Origin: Pseudomonas sp. M47T1
GTDB taxonomy: Bacteria; Pseudomonadota; Gammaproteobacteria; Pseudomonadales; Pseudomonadaceae
Length of the DNA stretch: 64,000 bases
NCBI RefSeq assembly: GCF_000263855.1
Contig: NZ_AJWX01000007.1
Span: 1 to 64,000, forward strand
Direction of reading: 5' to 3'
Below, piece after piece: positions 51,816-63,538 of the stretch; position 1 is the stretch's first letter; each line of letters starts with the position of its first letter. The position numbers and the translations under genes were made by a program. The notes below the pieces were generated by a model. That model was given only the letters and a program-made list of their open reading frames with translations. It was not told where the DNA came from and did no database searches.

Positions 51816-54800
51816 GCCTGTGCCCTGCCCCGGGTGATGCGGGCCTTGGCGCGTTCGCTGAGGCGATCAAACAGCAGGTAGATCACCGGCGTGGTGAACA
51901 GCGTGAGAATCTGGCTCAGCAACAAGCCACCCACAATCACCAGGCCCAGGGGCCGGCGCAATTCAGCGCCGGCACCGGTGGCAAGCATCAGCGGCAAGGC
52001 GCCGAACAGCGCCGCCAGGGTAGTCATCAGGATGGGCCGCAAGCGCAGCAGCGCCGCCCGGTGAATGGCATCGCGGGCGTTGAGGCGCTGATGCTGGCGG
52101 CCTTCCAGGGCGAAGTCGATCATCATGATGGCGTTCTTCTTGACGATACCGATCAACAGGATCACGCCGATCAAGGCGATCAGGCTGAACTCCGTGCCCG
52201 TGAGCAACAGCGCCAGCAAGGCGCCGATGGCCGCCGACGGCAGCGTCGAAAGAATGGTCACCGGGTGGATGAAGCTCTCGTAGAGCATGCCAAGCACGAT
52301 GTACATGGTCACCAACGCCGCCAGGATCAGCCACAGGGTGTTGCTGGTGGCGGTCTGGAAAGCATCGGCGGCGCCCTGGTAACGCAGGGTGATGCTGCTG
52401 GGCGCGTCCAGTTCGGTCATGACCTGACTGATGGCCTGCTGCGCCTGTTCCAGCGAATAGCCGTCGGCCAGGTTGAACGACAGGGTCACGGCCGGGAACT
52501 GGTCCAGGCGGCTGAGCGACAGCGAACCGGTGCGCTGGCCTACCTTGGCGATGTCGGTCAGGCGCACCATCTGCGCCGCCGTGGTGGTGGTGGACGAGCT
52601 GGTGGTCGAGGCACTGCTGCCGGTGGTGGTGCCCGTAGTCGTGGTGGTGGTGCTGCTGTTGCTACCGGTGGTGCTGGTGGTGGCCGCCGCCAGGTAGATG
52701 TTGTCGAAGGCCGCCAGGTTCTGCTGGAACTTGCCTGGCACCTGCAGCACCACGCGGTACTGGTTGGACTGGGTGAAAATGGTCGAAATCAGGCGCTGGC
52801 CGAACGCGTTGTACAGCGCCGTGTCGACGTCGGAGGCGGTGATGCCGAAACGCATGGCGGCTGCGCGGTCGAGTTCGACGTAGGCCACAAGGCCCTGGTC
52901 TTGCAGGTTGTCGATGACGTCGCGCATTTCCTTGCGGTGCTGCAACTTCTCCATCAGCTTGGGAATGAACGCCGAAAGGTTGGCGCTTTCCGAGTCATCC
53001 AGGGTGAACTGATACTGGCTGGGCGTCAGTTGATCGTCCACGGTGAGGTCCTGGGACGACACCAGGTTCAGTTGCAGGCCCGCCACGTTCTTCGCCGATT
53101 TTTCCAGGCGGGTAATCACCTGGGTAGCGGTGTCATCGCGGTCTTCGAACGGTTTGAGTTCGATCTGCAGGCGGCCGTTGTTCAGCGAGCCGTTGTTGCC
53201 GTCCACGCCAATGGTCGACGACACCGACTGCACTGCCGGGTCTTGGCGAACCACCTCGGCCATGGCCTGTTGGCGCCGGGCCATTTCGCTGAACGATACA
53301 TCCTGGGAGGCGCGGGTGAAGCCCTGGATCAAGCCGGTGTCCTGGGTGGGAAAGAAGCCCTTGGGCACCACCAGGTACAGGAACGCGGTCAACGCCACGG
53401 TGCCTACCGCCACCAGCAGGGTCAGGCGCTGATGGTCCAGCACCCACAGCAGGCCGCGGTCGTAGGCGTTGAGCACCTTGTGGTACTGGCGGTCACCCCA
53501 CCGGGCAAAGCGGCTCTGGCCACCCTCGGGCACATGGCGCAGCAGGTGCGCGCAGAGCATGGGCGTCAGGGTCAGCGAGATCACCATGGACACCAGGATC
53601 GCCACCGCCAGGGTGATGGCGAACTCGCGGAACAGCCGGCCGACCACATCGCCCATGAACAGCAGCGGGATCAGTACGGCAATCAGCGAGAAGGTCAGGG
53701 AAATAATAGTGAAGCCGATTTCCTGGGAACCCTTGAGCGCGGCGGCCATGGGTTCCTCGCCCTCTTCCAGGTGCCGGGAAATGTTCTCCACCACCACAAT
53801 GGCGTCGTCGATGACGAAGCCGGTGGCGATGGTCATGGCCATCAGGGTCAGGTTGTTGATGGAGAAACCAGCCAGGTACATCACCCCGAACGTGCCGATC
53901 AGCGACAGCGGCACCGCGATGCTGGGAATCAGGGTGGCGGTGAAATTGCCCAGGAAGGCAAAGGTCACCAGCACCACCAGGCCGATGGACAACAGCAGTT
54001 CGATCTGCACGTCCTTGATGGAGGCGCGGATGGTTTGCGTGCGGTCACTGATGACCGCCAGTTTCACCGAGTCAGGCAAGGCGGCCTGCAGGGCCGGCAA
54101 CTTCTGCTTGATGCTGTCGACCACCTCGATCACGTTGGCACCAGGCTGGCGCTGCACGTTGACGACGATGGCCGGCTGGCCGTTGGCGGTGGCCGCCAGG
54201 TACTGGTCCTGGGGGGCCTCGGCGGTGGTGGCAACGTCCTTGAGGCGCAAGGCCGAACCGTTTTCGTAGGCCAGCACCAGCTCGCCGTATTCCACGGCGT
54301 CGCGCAACTGGTCGTTGGCGTCGATGGTAATGGAGTGCGAGGGGCCGTCGAAACCGCCCTTGGAGCCGTTGACGTTGGCGGCGTTGACCTTGTCGTACAC
54401 GTCCTCCAGGGTCAAGCCGTGGGCGGCCAGGCTGGTGGGGTTGACCTCGATCTTCACCGCCGGTTGCTGGCCGCCGGCGAGGCTGACCATGCCCACGCCG
54501 TTAATCTGCGACAGCTTCAGCGCCACGCGAGTATTGATCAGGTCTTGCACGCGGGTCAGCGGCAGGCTGTCGGAGGTGGCGGCCAGGGTTAGCACCGCGG
54601 TGTCCGCCGGGTTCACCTTCTTGTAGGTGGGCGGGTTGGGCAGGTCGCTGGGCAGCAGGCTGTCGGCGGCGTTGATGGCGGCCTGCACTTCCTGCTCGGC
54701 CACGTCCAGGGACAGGTCCAGGGAGAACTTCAGGGTGATCACCGAAGCCCCGGCCGAACTGGTGGAGTACATCTGCGACAGGCCCGACATTTGCCCCAGC

Positions 54801-55009
54801 TGACGTTCCAGCGGCGCGGTGACGGCCGAGGCCAGCACGTTGGCGCTGGCGCCCGGGTACAGGGTGCTGACCTGGATGGTCGGGTAGTCGACCTCCGGCA
54901 GCGCCGAGGTGGACAGCAGGCGATAAGCAAAGATGCCCGAGAGCATCACCGCCAGCATCAGCAGCACGGTGGCGACCGGCCGCTGGATGAACAGTCTGGA
55001 CGGGTTCAT
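51812..55009 (-). CDS. muxB: RND efflux transporter MuxB (MdtB-like) with Ser/Thr-rich insert
   Basis: A 1065-residue RND protein ([32 protein letters not shown]), with the relay in [18 protein letters not shown]. Overlaps muxA and muxC by ATGA on both sides. Between about residues 770 and 812, in the second periplasmic loop before [15 protein letters not shown], there is a stretch of roughly 35-40 Ser, Thr, Gly and Ala residues that is longer than in usual family members. It lies near the region that docks to partner proteins. Confidence 0.9.
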   Translation of the reverse strand: MNPSRLFIQRPVATVLLMLAVMLSGIFAYRLLSTSALPEVDYPTIQVSTLYPGASANVLASAVTAPLERQLGQMSGLSQMYSTSSAGASVITLKFSLDLSLDVAEQEVQAAINAADSLLPSDLPNPPTYKKVNPADTAVLTLAATSDSLPLTRVQDLINTRVALKLSQINGVGMVSLAGGQQPAVKIEVNPTSLAAHGLTLEDVYDKVNAANVNGSKGGFDGPSHSITIDANDQLRDAVEYGELVLAYENGSALRLKDVATTAEAPQDQYLAATANGQPAIVVNVQRQPGANVIEVVDSIKQKLPALQAALPDSVKLAVISDRTQTIRASIKDVQIELLLSIGLVVLVTFAFLGNFTATLIPSIAVPLSLIGTFGVMYLAGFSINNLTLMAMTIATGFVIDDAIVVVENISRHLEEGEEPMAAALKGSQEIGFTIISLTFSLIAVLIPLLFMGDVVGRLFREFAITLAVAILVSMVISLTLTPMLCAHLLRHVPEGGQSRFARWGDRQYHKVLNAYDRGLLWVLDHQRLTLLVAVGTVALTAFLYLVVPKGFFPTQDTGLIQGFTRASQDVSFSEMARRQQAMAEVVRQDPAVQSVSSTIGVDGNNGSLNNGRLQIELKPFEDRDDTATQVITRLEKSAKNVAGLQLNLVSSQDLTVDDQLTPSQYQFTLDDSESANLSAFIPKLMEKLQHRKEMRDVIDNLQDQGLVAYVELDRAAAMRFGITASDVDTALYNAFGQRLISTIFTQSNQYRVVLQVPGKFQQNLAAFDNIYLAAATTSTTGSNSSTTTTTTGTTTGSSASTTSSSTTTTAAQMVRLTDIAKVGQRTGSLSLSRLDQFPAVTLSFNLADGYSLEQAQQAISQVMTELDAPSSITLRYQGAADAFQTATSNTLWLILAALVTMYIVLGMLYESFIHPVTILSTLPSAAIGALLALLLTGTEFSLIALIGVILLIGIVKKNAIMMIDFALEGRQHQRLNARDAIHRAALLRLRPILMTTLAALFGALPLMLATGAGAELRRPLGLVIVGGLLLSQILTLFTTPVIYLLFDRLSERAKARITRGRAQA

Positions 55010-56259
55010 TCGGCTTTATCGTCGGTCTTGGGCTGGGCGGTTTTTTTCGCGCCGGCGTCGGTGCTGGCCGGTTTCTCCACGTCGACCTTGCTGCCGTCGC
55101 GCAGGTGATCGATGCCACGGGTCACCACCTGTTCGCCCTGGGCCACGCCCTGGGTGATCACGGTCTGCTCGCCCAGCGCCGGGCCGACCTTGACGGAGCG
55201 GCGCTGCACCTTGCCGTCCTTGACCGCGTAGAGGAACTCGCCGTCGCTGCTCAACTGCACGGCCGCCGAGGGCACCACCACCGCGTTGTGCAGGGTGTCG
55301 GTGGTCAGCTTCACGTTGACGAACTGGTTGGGGTAGAGCTTCTCGTCCGGGTTGTCGAACTGGGCCTTGAGCTTGATGCTGCCGGTGCTGGTGTCGATCT
55401 CGTTGCTGATGAATTTCAGCGAACCGTTGGCCAACACTGCGCTGCCCAGTTGGTCCAGGGCCTGCACCGCCAGCACTTCACCCTTGCGCACCTTGGGCAG
55501 GATGGTTGCCAGTTGCGCCTGGGGAATGCTGAAGGTTACCGCGATGGGGTTGGTCTGGGTAACCGTGACGATGCCGGTGGTACTGCTGGAGGTGACGATA
55601 TTGCCCGGGTCTACCAGCCGCAGGCCGACGTAGCCGTCGATGGGCGAGATGATCTTGGCGTAGATGAGGTTGAGCTTGGCGGCGTCGATCTGCGCCAGGT
55701 CCGCTTTCACGGCGCCGGCGTACTGGCCTACGGTGGCGGTCTGGGTGTCCAGGTCCTGCTTGGCGATGGAGTCCTTGGCAAACAGGCGCTGGTAGCGCGC
55801 CACGGTCAGCTGCGCGCTCTTGAGCAGTGCCTGGTTCTGCGCCAGGTCGCCCTGGTATTGGTCCAGGGTGGCCTGGTAGGCGCGGGGGTCGATCTGCGCC
55901 AACAACTGGCCCTTCTTCACGTACTGGCCTTCGGTGAAATACACCGCCATCAGCTCGCCGTCCACGCGGCTGGTGACCGTGACCGAGTAGTTGGGAATCA
56001 CCGTACCCAGCGCCTGCTGGATCACCGGCACATCGGCCACGCCGGCCGTGCCCACCGCGACGCTGACCGTGGCATTGGCGTCCATCCCCGGGCCGCCATG
56101 GCGCCCGCCTGGGCCCGCCGCCGGTGCAGCGCCGGTTTCAGGCGCCTCGGGGGTGGACGGTGTGTGCTTGACGTAGATGAAGGCGGCGCCAATGGCGGCG
56201 GCGATCAGGAGCGCAAGTACAAGACGCTTGCGGGAGCGAGCTGCCGGAGTCTGGGTCAT
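55006..56259 (-). CDS. muxA: RND periplasmic adaptor MuxA (MdtA-like)
   Basis: A 417-residue membrane-fusion protein with one N-terminal membrane anchor ([19 protein letters not shown]), a Pro/Ala/Gly linker, then lipoyl, hairpin and barrel domains ([30 protein letters not shown]). First gene of muxABC-opmB. The ATG at 56259 is preferred to a TTG seven codons upstream; no clear ribosome-binding site precedes either. The C-terminal tail is Lys/Ala-rich. Confidence 0.88.
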   Translation of the reverse strand: MTQTPAARSRKRLVLALLIAAAIGAAFIYVKHTPSTPEAPETGAAPAAGPGGRHGGPGMDANATVSVAVGTAGVADVPVIQQALGTVIPNYSVTVTSRVDGELMAVYFTEGQYVKKGQLLAQIDPRAYQATLDQYQGDLAQNQALLKSAQLTVARYQRLFAKDSIAKQDLDTQTATVGQYAGAVKADLAQIDAAKLNLIYAKIISPIDGYVGLRLVDPGNIVTSSSTTGIVTVTQTNPIAVTFSIPQAQLATILPKVRKGEVLAVQALDQLGSAVLANGSLKFISNEIDTSTGSIKLKAQFDNPDEKLYPNQFVNVKLTTDTLHNAVVVPSAAVQLSSDGEFLYAVKDGKVQRRSVKVGPALGEQTVITQGVAQGEQVVTRGIDHLRDGSKVDVEKPASTDAGAKKTAQPKTDDKAE

Positions 56260-56600
56260 TGAAAGTGTCTGCGTGGGCAAGAGGAAAAAGGCACAGGCAT
56301 CGAATCGGCTCTGGGCAAGTCACTGGGCAGCATAGCCAGTAATTGTGCAGGCAGTGTGCAGGGCGCAGGGTTCGAGCGGTGGCGGGCGTTTAAGTTCATT
56401 GGGGCATTTGACCTTGCATCGAACGCCGTGCCAACCCTGAGGGAGGGGGCTTTGCTTTTTATTTACATAGTGTTGACGAAGGGGGGGCTGGTTTAGCCAG
56501 ACATTCCCTCTCCTGTGGGATTGGGTCAAGGGCCGCCGCGCGGGTGGCGCGCGGCGTGTGCAACACAGAAGAAATATCGCCATGCACCCGGCGCCCTAGA
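56260..56600. other. intergenic region between ttgC and muxA
   Basis: 341 bases between two efflux operons on the same strand. A GC-rich hairpin (GCCGCGCG at 56535-56542 with CGCGCGGC at 56548-56555, loop of five) lies just after ttgC and may help end that transcript, although no T-run follows. An AT-rich stretch near 56455-56475 may hold the muxA promoter; I could not fit convincing -35/-10 boxes. Confidence 0.4.
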
Positions 56601-58010
56601 TCACTGCTTCCAACCACCCCCCAACGCTTTGTACAAATTCACCTCAGCCGTCAACTGCGCCAACCGATCCGTGATCGCCGATTGCTGCGCGCTGAAAAGC
56701 GAGCGCTGGGCGTCGAGGAAGGTCAGGTTGCTGTCGATGCCGGTGCGGTAGCGACGTTCGGCCAGGCGGTAGTAGTCCTGGTTGGCTTGCACCAGGTCTT
56801 TCTGCGCCAGCAATTGCTGCTTGTAGGTCTGGCGCGCGGCCAGGCCGTCGGCGACTTCCTGGAAGCCGGTCTGGATGGCTTTCTCGTAGCTGGCCACGTT
56901 GACGTCCTTCTCGATCTTCGCGTAATCCAGGCTGGCCCTCAGGCTGCCGGCGTTGAAGATCGGAATGTTGATGCTCGGCGCGAACGTCCACGTGCCCTGC
57001 CCGCCCTTGAACAGGTGACCCATGTCGGCGCTCTCGGCACCGGCGCTGGCCGTGAGGGTAACGCTGGGGAAGAACGCTGCCCGCGCCGCGCCGATGTTGG
57101 CGTTGGCCGCCTTGAGCGTATGTTCGGCCTCAAGGATGTCAGGGCGCCGCTGCAGCAGGTCCGACGGCAACCCGGCCGGCACTTCGGCCACCAGGTCATT
57201 GGCCAGCGGCTGTGCACCCGGCAGGTTGTCCGGCAGATGGGTGCCCAGCAACAGCACCAGGTTATCCATGTCCTGGGCCACGGCGCGCTGGTACTTGGCC
57301 AGGCTGACCTTGGCGGTTTCCACCGAGATGCGCGCCTGGCTCACGTCCAGTGCCGTCGACACACCCACTTCACCGCTGTGCTCGGTCAGCTTGTAGCTCT
57401 GCTCGTAGGTGTCCAGGGTGTCCTGGGTCAGCTTCAGCAGTTCCTTGTCCGACTCCAGGGTGAACCAGGCATTGGCCACGCTGGCCACCAGGCTGATGTG
57501 CGTGGAACGGCGGCCTTCCTCGCTGGCCAGGTAGGTTTCCAGGGCCTCCTTGCTGAGGCTGCGCACGCGCCCCCACAGGTCCAGCTCATAGGCGCTGATA
57601 CCCAGCGTAGCGGTGTATTCGCCACCCACAGCGGTCTTGCCGGTGGTGCTCAAGTCAGCGGGCGTACGTGCCCGCTCGGCAGTGCCGCCGGCGGTCACCG
57701 CCGGAAACAGATCGGCGCGCTGGATGCGGTACTGAGCACGGTAGGCCTCTACATTCAAGGCCGCCACGCGCAGGTCGCGGTTGTTGTCCAGGGCGGTATG
57801 AATCACCGATTGCAACGCAGGGTCACGGAACACGTGCTGCCAACCCTGCTCGGCGGCGGCCTGGGCGGCCGCCTCCTGGGCCGGCGCGTAGGCCGGCCCT
57901 TGCGGGAATTGCGCGGCCACCGGGGCGGCCGGGCGATCGTAGTGCGGGATCAGCGAGCAACCGCCGAGCATGAACGCCGCCAGCGCCAGAAACGTCAAGG
58001 GACGAGTCAT
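56601..58010 (-). CDS. ttgC: outer-membrane factor TtgC
   Basis: A 469-residue TolC-type lipoprotein (lipobox LGGC, Cys18, then [12 protein letters not shown]). Two OEP repeats follow. It is the outer-membrane duct for the TtgAB pump. The ATG overlaps the ttgB stop (ATGA), so it is translationally coupled. Confidence 0.88.
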   Translation of the reverse strand: MTRPLTFLALAAFMLGGCSLIPHYDRPAAPVAAQFPQGPAYAPAQEAAAQAAAEQGWQHVFRDPALQSVIHTALDNNRDLRVAALNVEAYRAQYRIQRADLFPAVTAGGTAERARTPADLSTTGKTAVGGEYTATLGISAYELDLWGRVRSLSKEALETYLASEEGRRSTHISLVASVANAWFTLESDKELLKLTQDTLDTYEQSYKLTEHSGEVGVSTALDVSQARISVETAKVSLAKYQRAVAQDMDNLVLLLGTHLPDNLPGAQPLANDLVAEVPAGLPSDLLQRRPDILEAEHTLKAANANIGAARAAFFPSVTLTASAGAESADMGHLFKGGQGTWTFAPSINIPIFNAGSLRASLDYAKIEKDVNVASYEKAIQTGFQEVADGLAARQTYKQQLLAQKDLVQANQDYYRLAERRYRTGIDSNLTFLDAQRSLFSAQQSAITDRLAQLTAEVNLYKALGGGWKQ

Positions 58011-61000
58011 TGTGCGGTCTCCTCTTCAATGGCAGGTGCGGACTCTTCTTTGGCCTTGCGCTTGTCGCCGAACAGCGACGACACACTGACGAAGAACAGC
58101 GGCACCCAGAACACGGCCAGGGTGGTGGCGGTGAGCATGCCGCCGATCACGCCGGTACCGATGGCGTGTTGACTGCCTGCGCCGGCGCCGTGGGAAATGG
58201 CCAGGGGCACTACGCCGAGGATGAACGCCAGCGAGGTCATGATGATGGGCCGCAAGCGGATGCGGCATGCGCCAATGGCGGCCTCGGTGAAGCTCATGCC
58301 CTGCTCGTGCAGTTCCTTGGCGAACTCGACGATCAGAATCGCGTTCTTCGCCGCAAGACCAATGGTGGTCAACAGGCCCACCTGGAAGTACACGTCGTTG
58401 GACAGCCCGCGCAGGGTGGTGGCCAGCAGCGCACCGATGATCCCCAGCGGCACCACCAGCATCACCGCGATCGGGATCGACCAGCTTTCATACAGAGCCG
58501 CCAGACACAGGAACACCATCAGCATGGAAATGGCGTACAGGGCAGGCGCCTGGGAACCCGACAACTTTTCTTCGTACGACAGGCCGGTCCAGGAGTAACC
58601 GATACCGGTTGGCAGCGTGGCGGCAATGCGCGCCACTTCGGCCATGGCCTCACCGGTACTGTGGCCAGGGGCTGGCGAGCCGAGCAGTTCCACCGCCGAC
58701 ACACCGTTGAAGCGCGACAGCTTCGGCGAGCCGTAGATCCACTTGCCGGTGGCGAAGGCGGAGAACGGCACCATGGTGCCGGCGCTGTTGCGCACGTACC
58801 ACTTGTTCAGGTCATCCGGGTTCATGCGCGAATCCGCCTTGCCCTGGATGTACACTTTCTTCACCCGGCCACGGTCGATAAAGTCGTTCACATAGCTGCC
58901 ACCGAACGCATACGACAGGGTGTCGTTGACGTCGGCCACGGTCACCCCCAGTGCCTCGGTGCGCTCGTCATCGAGAATCAGCTGGTACTGGGGTTCATCG
59001 TCCAGGCCGTTAGGGCGCACCTGGGCCAGGATCGGGCTCTTGGCAGCGGCGGCGAGAAACTTGTTGCGTGCCTCCATCAGCTTGGCGTGGCCCACGCCGG
59101 AACGGTCTTGCAGGTACACGTCGAAACCACTGGCGTTACCCAGTTCCATCACCGCCGGCGGTGCGAAGGCAAACACCATGGCATCGCGAAAGCTGGCGAA
59201 ATGCGCCTGGGCACGGGCCGCCAGGGCCGAAACGCTGTCCTTGGCGCTGCGCTCGTCCCACGGCTTGAGCATGACAAAGCCCATGCCGGAGTTCTGGCTG
59301 CGGCCGGCAAAGTTGAAGCCGGTTACGGTGAACACCGAACGCACGGCGCCGGGTTCATCGTTGAGCATGTAGTCACGCAGCCGGTCGATGACCTGCTGGG
59401 TACGCTGGGCCGGGGTGCCCGGCGGCGTGGTGACCTGGGTGAACAGTACGCCCTGGTCTTCTTCGGGCAGGAACGAGGACGGAATGCGGGTAAACAGGAA
59501 CACCATGCCCGCCACAATCAACACATAGGCCAGCAGGTACGGCGCCTTGTGTTTGAGAATGCTGGTCACGCCACGCTCGTAGCGAGCCACGCCATGGTCG
59601 AACGTGCGGTTGAACCAGCCGAAGAAACCGCTGGTCTTGCCGTGGCTGCCCTTGGCGATGGGCTTGAGGATGGTGGCGCACAGGGCCGGGGTGAAGATCA
59701 ACGCCACCAATACCGACAGGGCCATGGCCGAGACGATGGTGATGGAGAACTGACGGTAGATCACACCGGTGGAACCACCGAAGAACGCCATGGGCAGCAG
59801 CACCGCCGATAGCACCATGGCGATACCCACCAGGGCACCCTGGATCTGGCCCATGGATTTCTTCGTGGCTTCCTTGGGTGACAGGCCGTCTTCGGCCATC
59901 ACCCGCTCCACGTTTTCCACCACCACGATGGCGTCGTCCACCAACAGCCCGATGGCCAGCACCATGCCGAACATGGTCAGGGTGTTGATGCTGAAGCCGG
60001 CGGCGGCGAGGATACCGAAAGTACCCAGCAGTACCACGGGTACGGCCATGGTGGTGATCAGCGTGGCGCGGATGTTCTGCAGGAACAGCAGCATCACCAG
60101 GAACACCAGGATGATGGCTTCGATCAGGGTTTCCACGACACCGTGGATAGAGCCGGTGACCACGGGCGTGGTGTCATACGGGTACACCACCTTCACGCCT
60201 GGCGGGAAGAAGGGTTCCAGGGACGCAACTGTCTCGCGGATGGCTTTGGCGGTGTCCAGCGCGTTGGCGCCGGTGGCCAGTTTGATGGCCATGCCCGAGG
60301 CCGGCTTGCCGTTGTACTCCGAACTGATGCTGTAGTTCTCGCCGCCCAGGGCCACGTCGGCGACGTCGCCGATGCGCACTTGCGAACCGTCGGTGTTGAC
60401 CTTGAGCAGGATTTTCTTGAACTGCTCGGCCGTTTGCAGGCGGGTCTTGCCGATGATGGTGGCGTTGAGCTCCTGGTGCGCCACCGACGGCAGGCCGCCG
60501 AATTGACCCGAGGACACTTGCACGTTCTGGTTGGTGATGGCGGTGGAGACATCGCCCGGGGTCAGCTGGTACTTGTTCAGCTTGGCCGGGTCCAGCCAGA
60601 TACGCATGGCGTACTGGGCACCGAACACCTGGAAGTCACCCACACCGGCGGCCCGCGAAATCGGGTCCTGCATGTTGGAGACGATGTAATTGGCCAGGTC
60701 TTCCTTGGTCATGGTGCCGTCGCTGGACACCAGGCCAATCACCATCAGGAAGTTCTTCACCCCCTTGGTCACGCGGATACCTTGGTTCTGCACTTCCTGA
60801 GGCAGCAACGGGGTGGCCAGGTTGAGCTTGTTCTGCACCTGCACCTGGGCCATGTCCGGATTGGTGCCCTGGTTGAAGGTGGCCTCAATGGTCATCGAAC
60901 CGTCGGAGTTACTGTCCGAGGAGATGTAGCGCAGGTTGTCGATACCATTGAGCTGCTGCTCGATCACCTGCACCACGGTGTCCTGCACGGTCTGCGCGGA

Positions 61001-61156
61001 AGCGCCCGGGTAAGTCACGGTAATGTCGATGGCCGGCGGCGCGATGCTGGGGTACTGGTTGATCGGCAGGTTGAGGATCGACAAGGCGCCGACCAGCATG
61101 ATCACCAGGGCTATCACCCAGGCGAAAATGGGCCGGTCGATAAAGAACTTGGACAT
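58007..61156 (-). CDS. ttgB: RND multidrug efflux transporter TtgB (AcrB/MexB-like)
   Basis: A 1049-residue HAE1-type RND pump ([49 protein letters not shown]). The proton relay is in [20 protein letters not shown], and the C-terminus has the usual AcrB-like tail. It expels antibiotics, dyes and solvents from the periplasm and inner membrane. It follows ttgA by three bases and overlaps ttgC. Full family length, no lesions. Confidence 0.92.
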   Translation of the reverse strand: MSKFFIDRPIFAWVIALVIMLVGALSILNLPINQYPSIAPPAIDITVTYPGASAQTVQDTVVQVIEQQLNGIDNLRYISSDSNSDGSMTIEATFNQGTNPDMAQVQVQNKLNLATPLLPQEVQNQGIRVTKGVKNFLMVIGLVSSDGTMTKEDLANYIVSNMQDPISRAAGVGDFQVFGAQYAMRIWLDPAKLNKYQLTPGDVSTAITNQNVQVSSGQFGGLPSVAHQELNATIIGKTRLQTAEQFKKILLKVNTDGSQVRIGDVADVALGGENYSISSEYNGKPASGMAIKLATGANALDTAKAIRETVASLEPFFPPGVKVVYPYDTTPVVTGSIHGVVETLIEAIILVFLVMLLFLQNIRATLITTMAVPVVLLGTFGILAAAGFSINTLTMFGMVLAIGLLVDDAIVVVENVERVMAEDGLSPKEATKKSMGQIQGALVGIAMVLSAVLLPMAFFGGSTGVIYRQFSITIVSAMALSVLVALIFTPALCATILKPIAKGSHGKTSGFFGWFNRTFDHGVARYERGVTSILKHKAPYLLAYVLIVAGMVFLFTRIPSSFLPEEDQGVLFTQVTTPPGTPAQRTQQVIDRLRDYMLNDEPGAVRSVFTVTGFNFAGRSQNSGMGFVMLKPWDERSAKDSVSALAARAQAHFASFRDAMVFAFAPPAVMELGNASGFDVYLQDRSGVGHAKLMEARNKFLAAAAKSPILAQVRPNGLDDEPQYQLILDDERTEALGVTVADVNDTLSYAFGGSYVNDFIDRGRVKKVYIQGKADSRMNPDDLNKWYVRNSAGTMVPFSAFATGKWIYGSPKLSRFNGVSAVELLGSPAPGHSTGEAMAEVARIAATLPTGIGYSWTGLSYEEKLSGSQAPALYAISMLMVFLCLAALYESWSIPIAVMLVVPLGIIGALLATTLRGLSNDVYFQVGLLTTIGLAAKNAILIVEFAKELHEQGMSFTEAAIGACRIRLRPIIMTSLAFILGVVPLAISHGAGAGSQHAIGTGVIGGMLTATTLAVFWVPLFFVSVSSLFGDKRKAKEESAPAIEEETAQ

Positions 61157-61159
61157 GAA

Positions 61160-62302
61160 TTACTCCCCTTTCGCCGCGATACTGGCCTGGGCGTTGGTAG
61201 CGGCCGTGGCGTTGCTGGCGGCGCTGACTTTCACGCTGTCACCCGGGTGCACGTACTGCAGGCCCTCGGTGATGACGCGGTCGCCGTCGTGCAGGCCGTC
61301 TTCGATCAGCCAGTCGGTACCCACGGTGCGGCTGGCCTTCAGCTCACGCAGCTCGACCTTGTTGTCGGCATTGACCACCAGCGCGGTCGGGGTGCCCTTG
61401 AGGTCGTGAGTCACGCCCTGCTGTGGCGCCAGGATGGCGGTGGCGGCAACGCCGGCCTGCAGTTGCGCGTGCACGAACATGCCCGGCAGCAGGGTGTGGT
61501 CAGGGTTGGCGAACTTGGCTCGCAGGGTCACCGAACCGGTGCTTTCATCCACCGACACTTCCGAGAACTCCAGCGTGCCGTCCTGGTTGAACGCGCTGCC
61601 GTCTTCCAGGGTCAGCTTGACCTTGGCGCCATTGTCGCCAACTTTTTGCAGTTGGCCGCTGGCCAGAGCCTTGCGCAGTTTCAGCAGGTCGGCCGAGGAC
61701 TCGGTGACGTCGACGTAGATAGGGTCCAGCTGCTGGACGGTGGCCATGGCGTCGGTCTGGCCATTGGTGACCAGGGCGCCTTCGGTCACGCTGGAACGAC
61801 CAATGCGGCCATCGATGGGCGCCAGCACCTTGGTGTAGCGCATGTTGATCTGCGCGGTCATCAACGCTGCCTGGTCCTGCAGTTCGGTGGACTTGGCGTT
61901 GTCGTATTCCTGACGGCTGACGGCCTGTTCATCGATCAGCTGCTTGTAGCGGTCCGCCAGGGACGTGGCCGAGGCCAGGCTGGCCTTGGCGCTGGCCAGG
62001 GTAGCCTGGTACACCGACGGGTCGATCTGGTAGAGCTGCTGCCCCGCCTTGACGTCACTGCCCTCTTTGAACAGGCGCTGGAGAATCACCCCATCCACCT
62101 GCGGGCGCACCTCGGCAATACGGAACGCAGTGACCCGGCCCGGCACTTCGCTGGTCAGGGTGTAGGACTGCGGGTGCAAGGTCACCACGCCAACCTGGGG
62201 GGTCTGCTGGGCGGGTACTGCCGCCTCTTTGTTGCAGCCAGTGAGCAGGCAGGTGAGTGCCGCCGCAGAGACCAGGGTGGCCACGCAAGGCTTGAGTTTC
62301 AT
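61160..62302 (-). CDS. ttgA: RND periplasmic adaptor lipoprotein TtgA (AcrA/MexA-like)
   Basis: A 380-residue lipoprotein (lipobox LTGC, Cys23) with VPGRVTAFRIAEVRPQVDGVILQRLFKEGSDVKAGQQLYQIDPS, a hairpin, and barrel domains. Links TtgB to TtgC. First gene of ttgABC, transcribed from a promoter whose spacer contains the operator palindrome. Divergent from ttgR. Confidence 0.9.
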   Translation of the reverse strand: MKLKPCVATLVSAAALTCLLTGCNKEAAVPAQQTPQVGVVTLHPQSYTLTSEVPGRVTAFRIAEVRPQVDGVILQRLFKEGSDVKAGQQLYQIDPSVYQATLASAKASLASATSLADRYKQLIDEQAVSRQEYDNAKSTELQDQAALMTAQINMRYTKVLAPIDGRIGRSSVTEGALVTNGQTDAMATVQQLDPIYVDVTESSADLLKLRKALASGQLQKVGDNGAKVKLTLEDGSAFNQDGTLEFSEVSVDESTGSVTLRAKFANPDHTLLPGMFVHAQLQAGVAATAILAPQQGVTHDLKGTPTALVVNADNKVELRELKASRTVGTDWLIEDGLHDGDRVITEGLQYVHPGDSVKVSAASNATAATNAQASIAAKGE

Positions 62303-62342
62303 GAAAGGTCCTCGTTGCGACTAGATAGATAGCTTGCTAATC

Positions 62343-62372
62343 AATATACTTACGTTCATGAACGTATGTAAA
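62343..62372 (-). promoter_or_regulatory. ttgA promoter with TtgR operator
   Basis: Minus strand: -35 TTTACA (62367-62372), 18-bp spacer, -10 TATATT (62343-62348). The spacer contains the perfect 16-bp palindrome TACGTTCATGAACGTA (62351-62366). The layout resembles the TtgR operator known in P. putida. A repressor here would block ttgABC, and it lies 88 bases before ttgR, so it may also control its own gene. Confidence 0.75.
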
Positions 62373-62454
62373 GTACACATCCGTATCACTCTGGCTACAA
62401 AGCCGATTTTTGTGTCGAAAAACATGAATTTGCAGCGAACATGAGGAATTTTTA

Positions 62455-63072
62455 ATGGTCCGCCGAACCCGCGAAGAAGCCCTGCAAACCCGTGCGAACA
62501 TCCTTGATGCCGCTGAATGCGTGTTCTACGAAAAGGGCCTGGCCACCACCTCGATGCTGGACATTGCCCAACACGCCGGGCTGTCACGGGGTGCCCTGTA
62601 TTGGCACTTCAAGGACAAGGCGGGGCTTGTGCAGGCCCTGCTCGACTCGCTGGACGAACCGATTCATCGCCTGCTGGCCGCCAGCGCCGAACTGCGTCGC
62701 GCCAACCCCCTGGAATGCCTGCGCAGCGTGTTGGTGGCGTTGCTGCAACGGGTGGCCGGTGACGCCCGGACTCAGCGAATTTTCGAGATCCTATTGCACA
62801 AATGTGAACTGACTGTGGAGAGTTGCGATTTACGTGCACAACGTTGCGCCCGGCATCGCGAGGCCCAGGGCAAGCTGGAGGACATTTTGCAAGAGGCGGT
62901 GACATGCGGCCAATTGCGGCGCGCCACCCCGGTGGCACTGGCCGCGTGCAGCCTGATTGCCTGCATGGACGGCACCATCAGCCATTGGCTGCTGAGCCCT
63001 GACAGTTATGCGCTGGCCAGCGAGGCTCCGCGCATGGTGGCGGCGATGATGAGGATGCTGGACCCCCGGTAA
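62455..63072 (+). CDS. ttgR: TetR-family repressor TtgR
   Basis: A 205-residue TetR repressor with the DNA-binding helices in ATTSMLDIAQHAGLSRGALYWHFKDKAGLV and a C-terminal ligand domain (RIFEILLHKCELT). Divergent from ttgABC with a palindromic operator between; release by antibiotics or plant phenolics is expected from the family. It has eight cysteines in 205 residues, mostly in the ligand domain, a high number. Confidence 0.87.
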   Translation: MVRRTREEALQTRANILDAAECVFYEKGLATTSMLDIAQHAGLSRGALYWHFKDKAGLVQALLDSLDEPIHRLLAASAELRRANPLECLRSVLVALLQRVAGDARTQRIFEILLHKCELTVESCDLRAQRCARHREAQGKLEDILQEAVTCGQLRRATPVALAACSLIACMDGTISHWLLSPDSYALASEAPRMVAAMMRMLDPR

Positions 63073-63206
63073 CGTGATGTCAGGACGGTAAGCGGCGGCG
63101 TACCCAGTGCTACACGAAAATGATGAACCCTGCGGACCAGAGCGGCTCAGAGGGTATGAAGGCGTCGATGAGCGGCGCCGTTTTCCTGACTCACAAGGAG
63201 TGAGCG

Positions 63207-63416
63207 ATGAACCTTCCGGCGTTTTTTCTCAACGCGGTGGTGTGCACCACCCCGGCCCATGACAACTGCATGCCGGCGCAATTCCTGTGGATGGCGCCCA
63301 AGTTCCTCAATGATGCGGCCCGGGCCCGGCAATGCAGTACCCGGGCTGAACAGCTGAACAAGGCACAGACCGACCGGACCATTTTCTACCGCTGCGACGA
63401 GCGTCGCGGCGCTTGA
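63207..63416 (+). CDS. small Cys-containing protein of unknown function
   Basis: A 69-residue frame with a strong AAGGAG site seven bases before the ATG. It has four cysteines in a short soluble sequence (VVCTTPAHDNCMPAQF, ARQCSTRAEQ, FYRCDERRGA). Family not recognised. The ribosome-binding site argues that it is translated; codon use is like the neighbours. Confidence 0.5.
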   Translation: MNLPAFFLNAVVCTTPAHDNCMPAQFLWMAPKFLNDAARARQCSTRAEQLNKAQTDRTIFYRCDERRGA

Positions 63417-63417
63417 A

Positions 63418-63499
63418 TAGGCGGGTTCTACTCGCGAAAAGAACGCCACGGCGTATCACACTGCGCGGTGCTCATTTCGCGGGCAGAGCCCGCTCCCAC
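63418..63499. repeat. REP doublet
   Basis: An inverted REP half (GCGGGTTCTACTCGCGAAAA region, 63421-63440) and a full REP at 63476-63499 (TTCGCGGGCAGAGCCCGCTC then CCAC), between convergent genes. Confidence 0.75.
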
Positions 63500-63538
63500 C
63501 GCGACAGTGGGATTCACAGCTGTGAACAAGGTTACAGG

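Noticed and set aside
48690..54592. Very long open frames on the plus strand opposite muxB, muxC and opmB
   Set aside because: High-GC codon bias in the real genes keeps the antisense frames open. They show His/Gln/Gly/Arg-rich composition, no domains and no ribosome-binding sites.
58010..62332. Long plus-strand frames opposite ttgABC
   Set aside because: Antisense shadows of well-recognised RND genes; low-complexity His/Gly/Val composition without family features.
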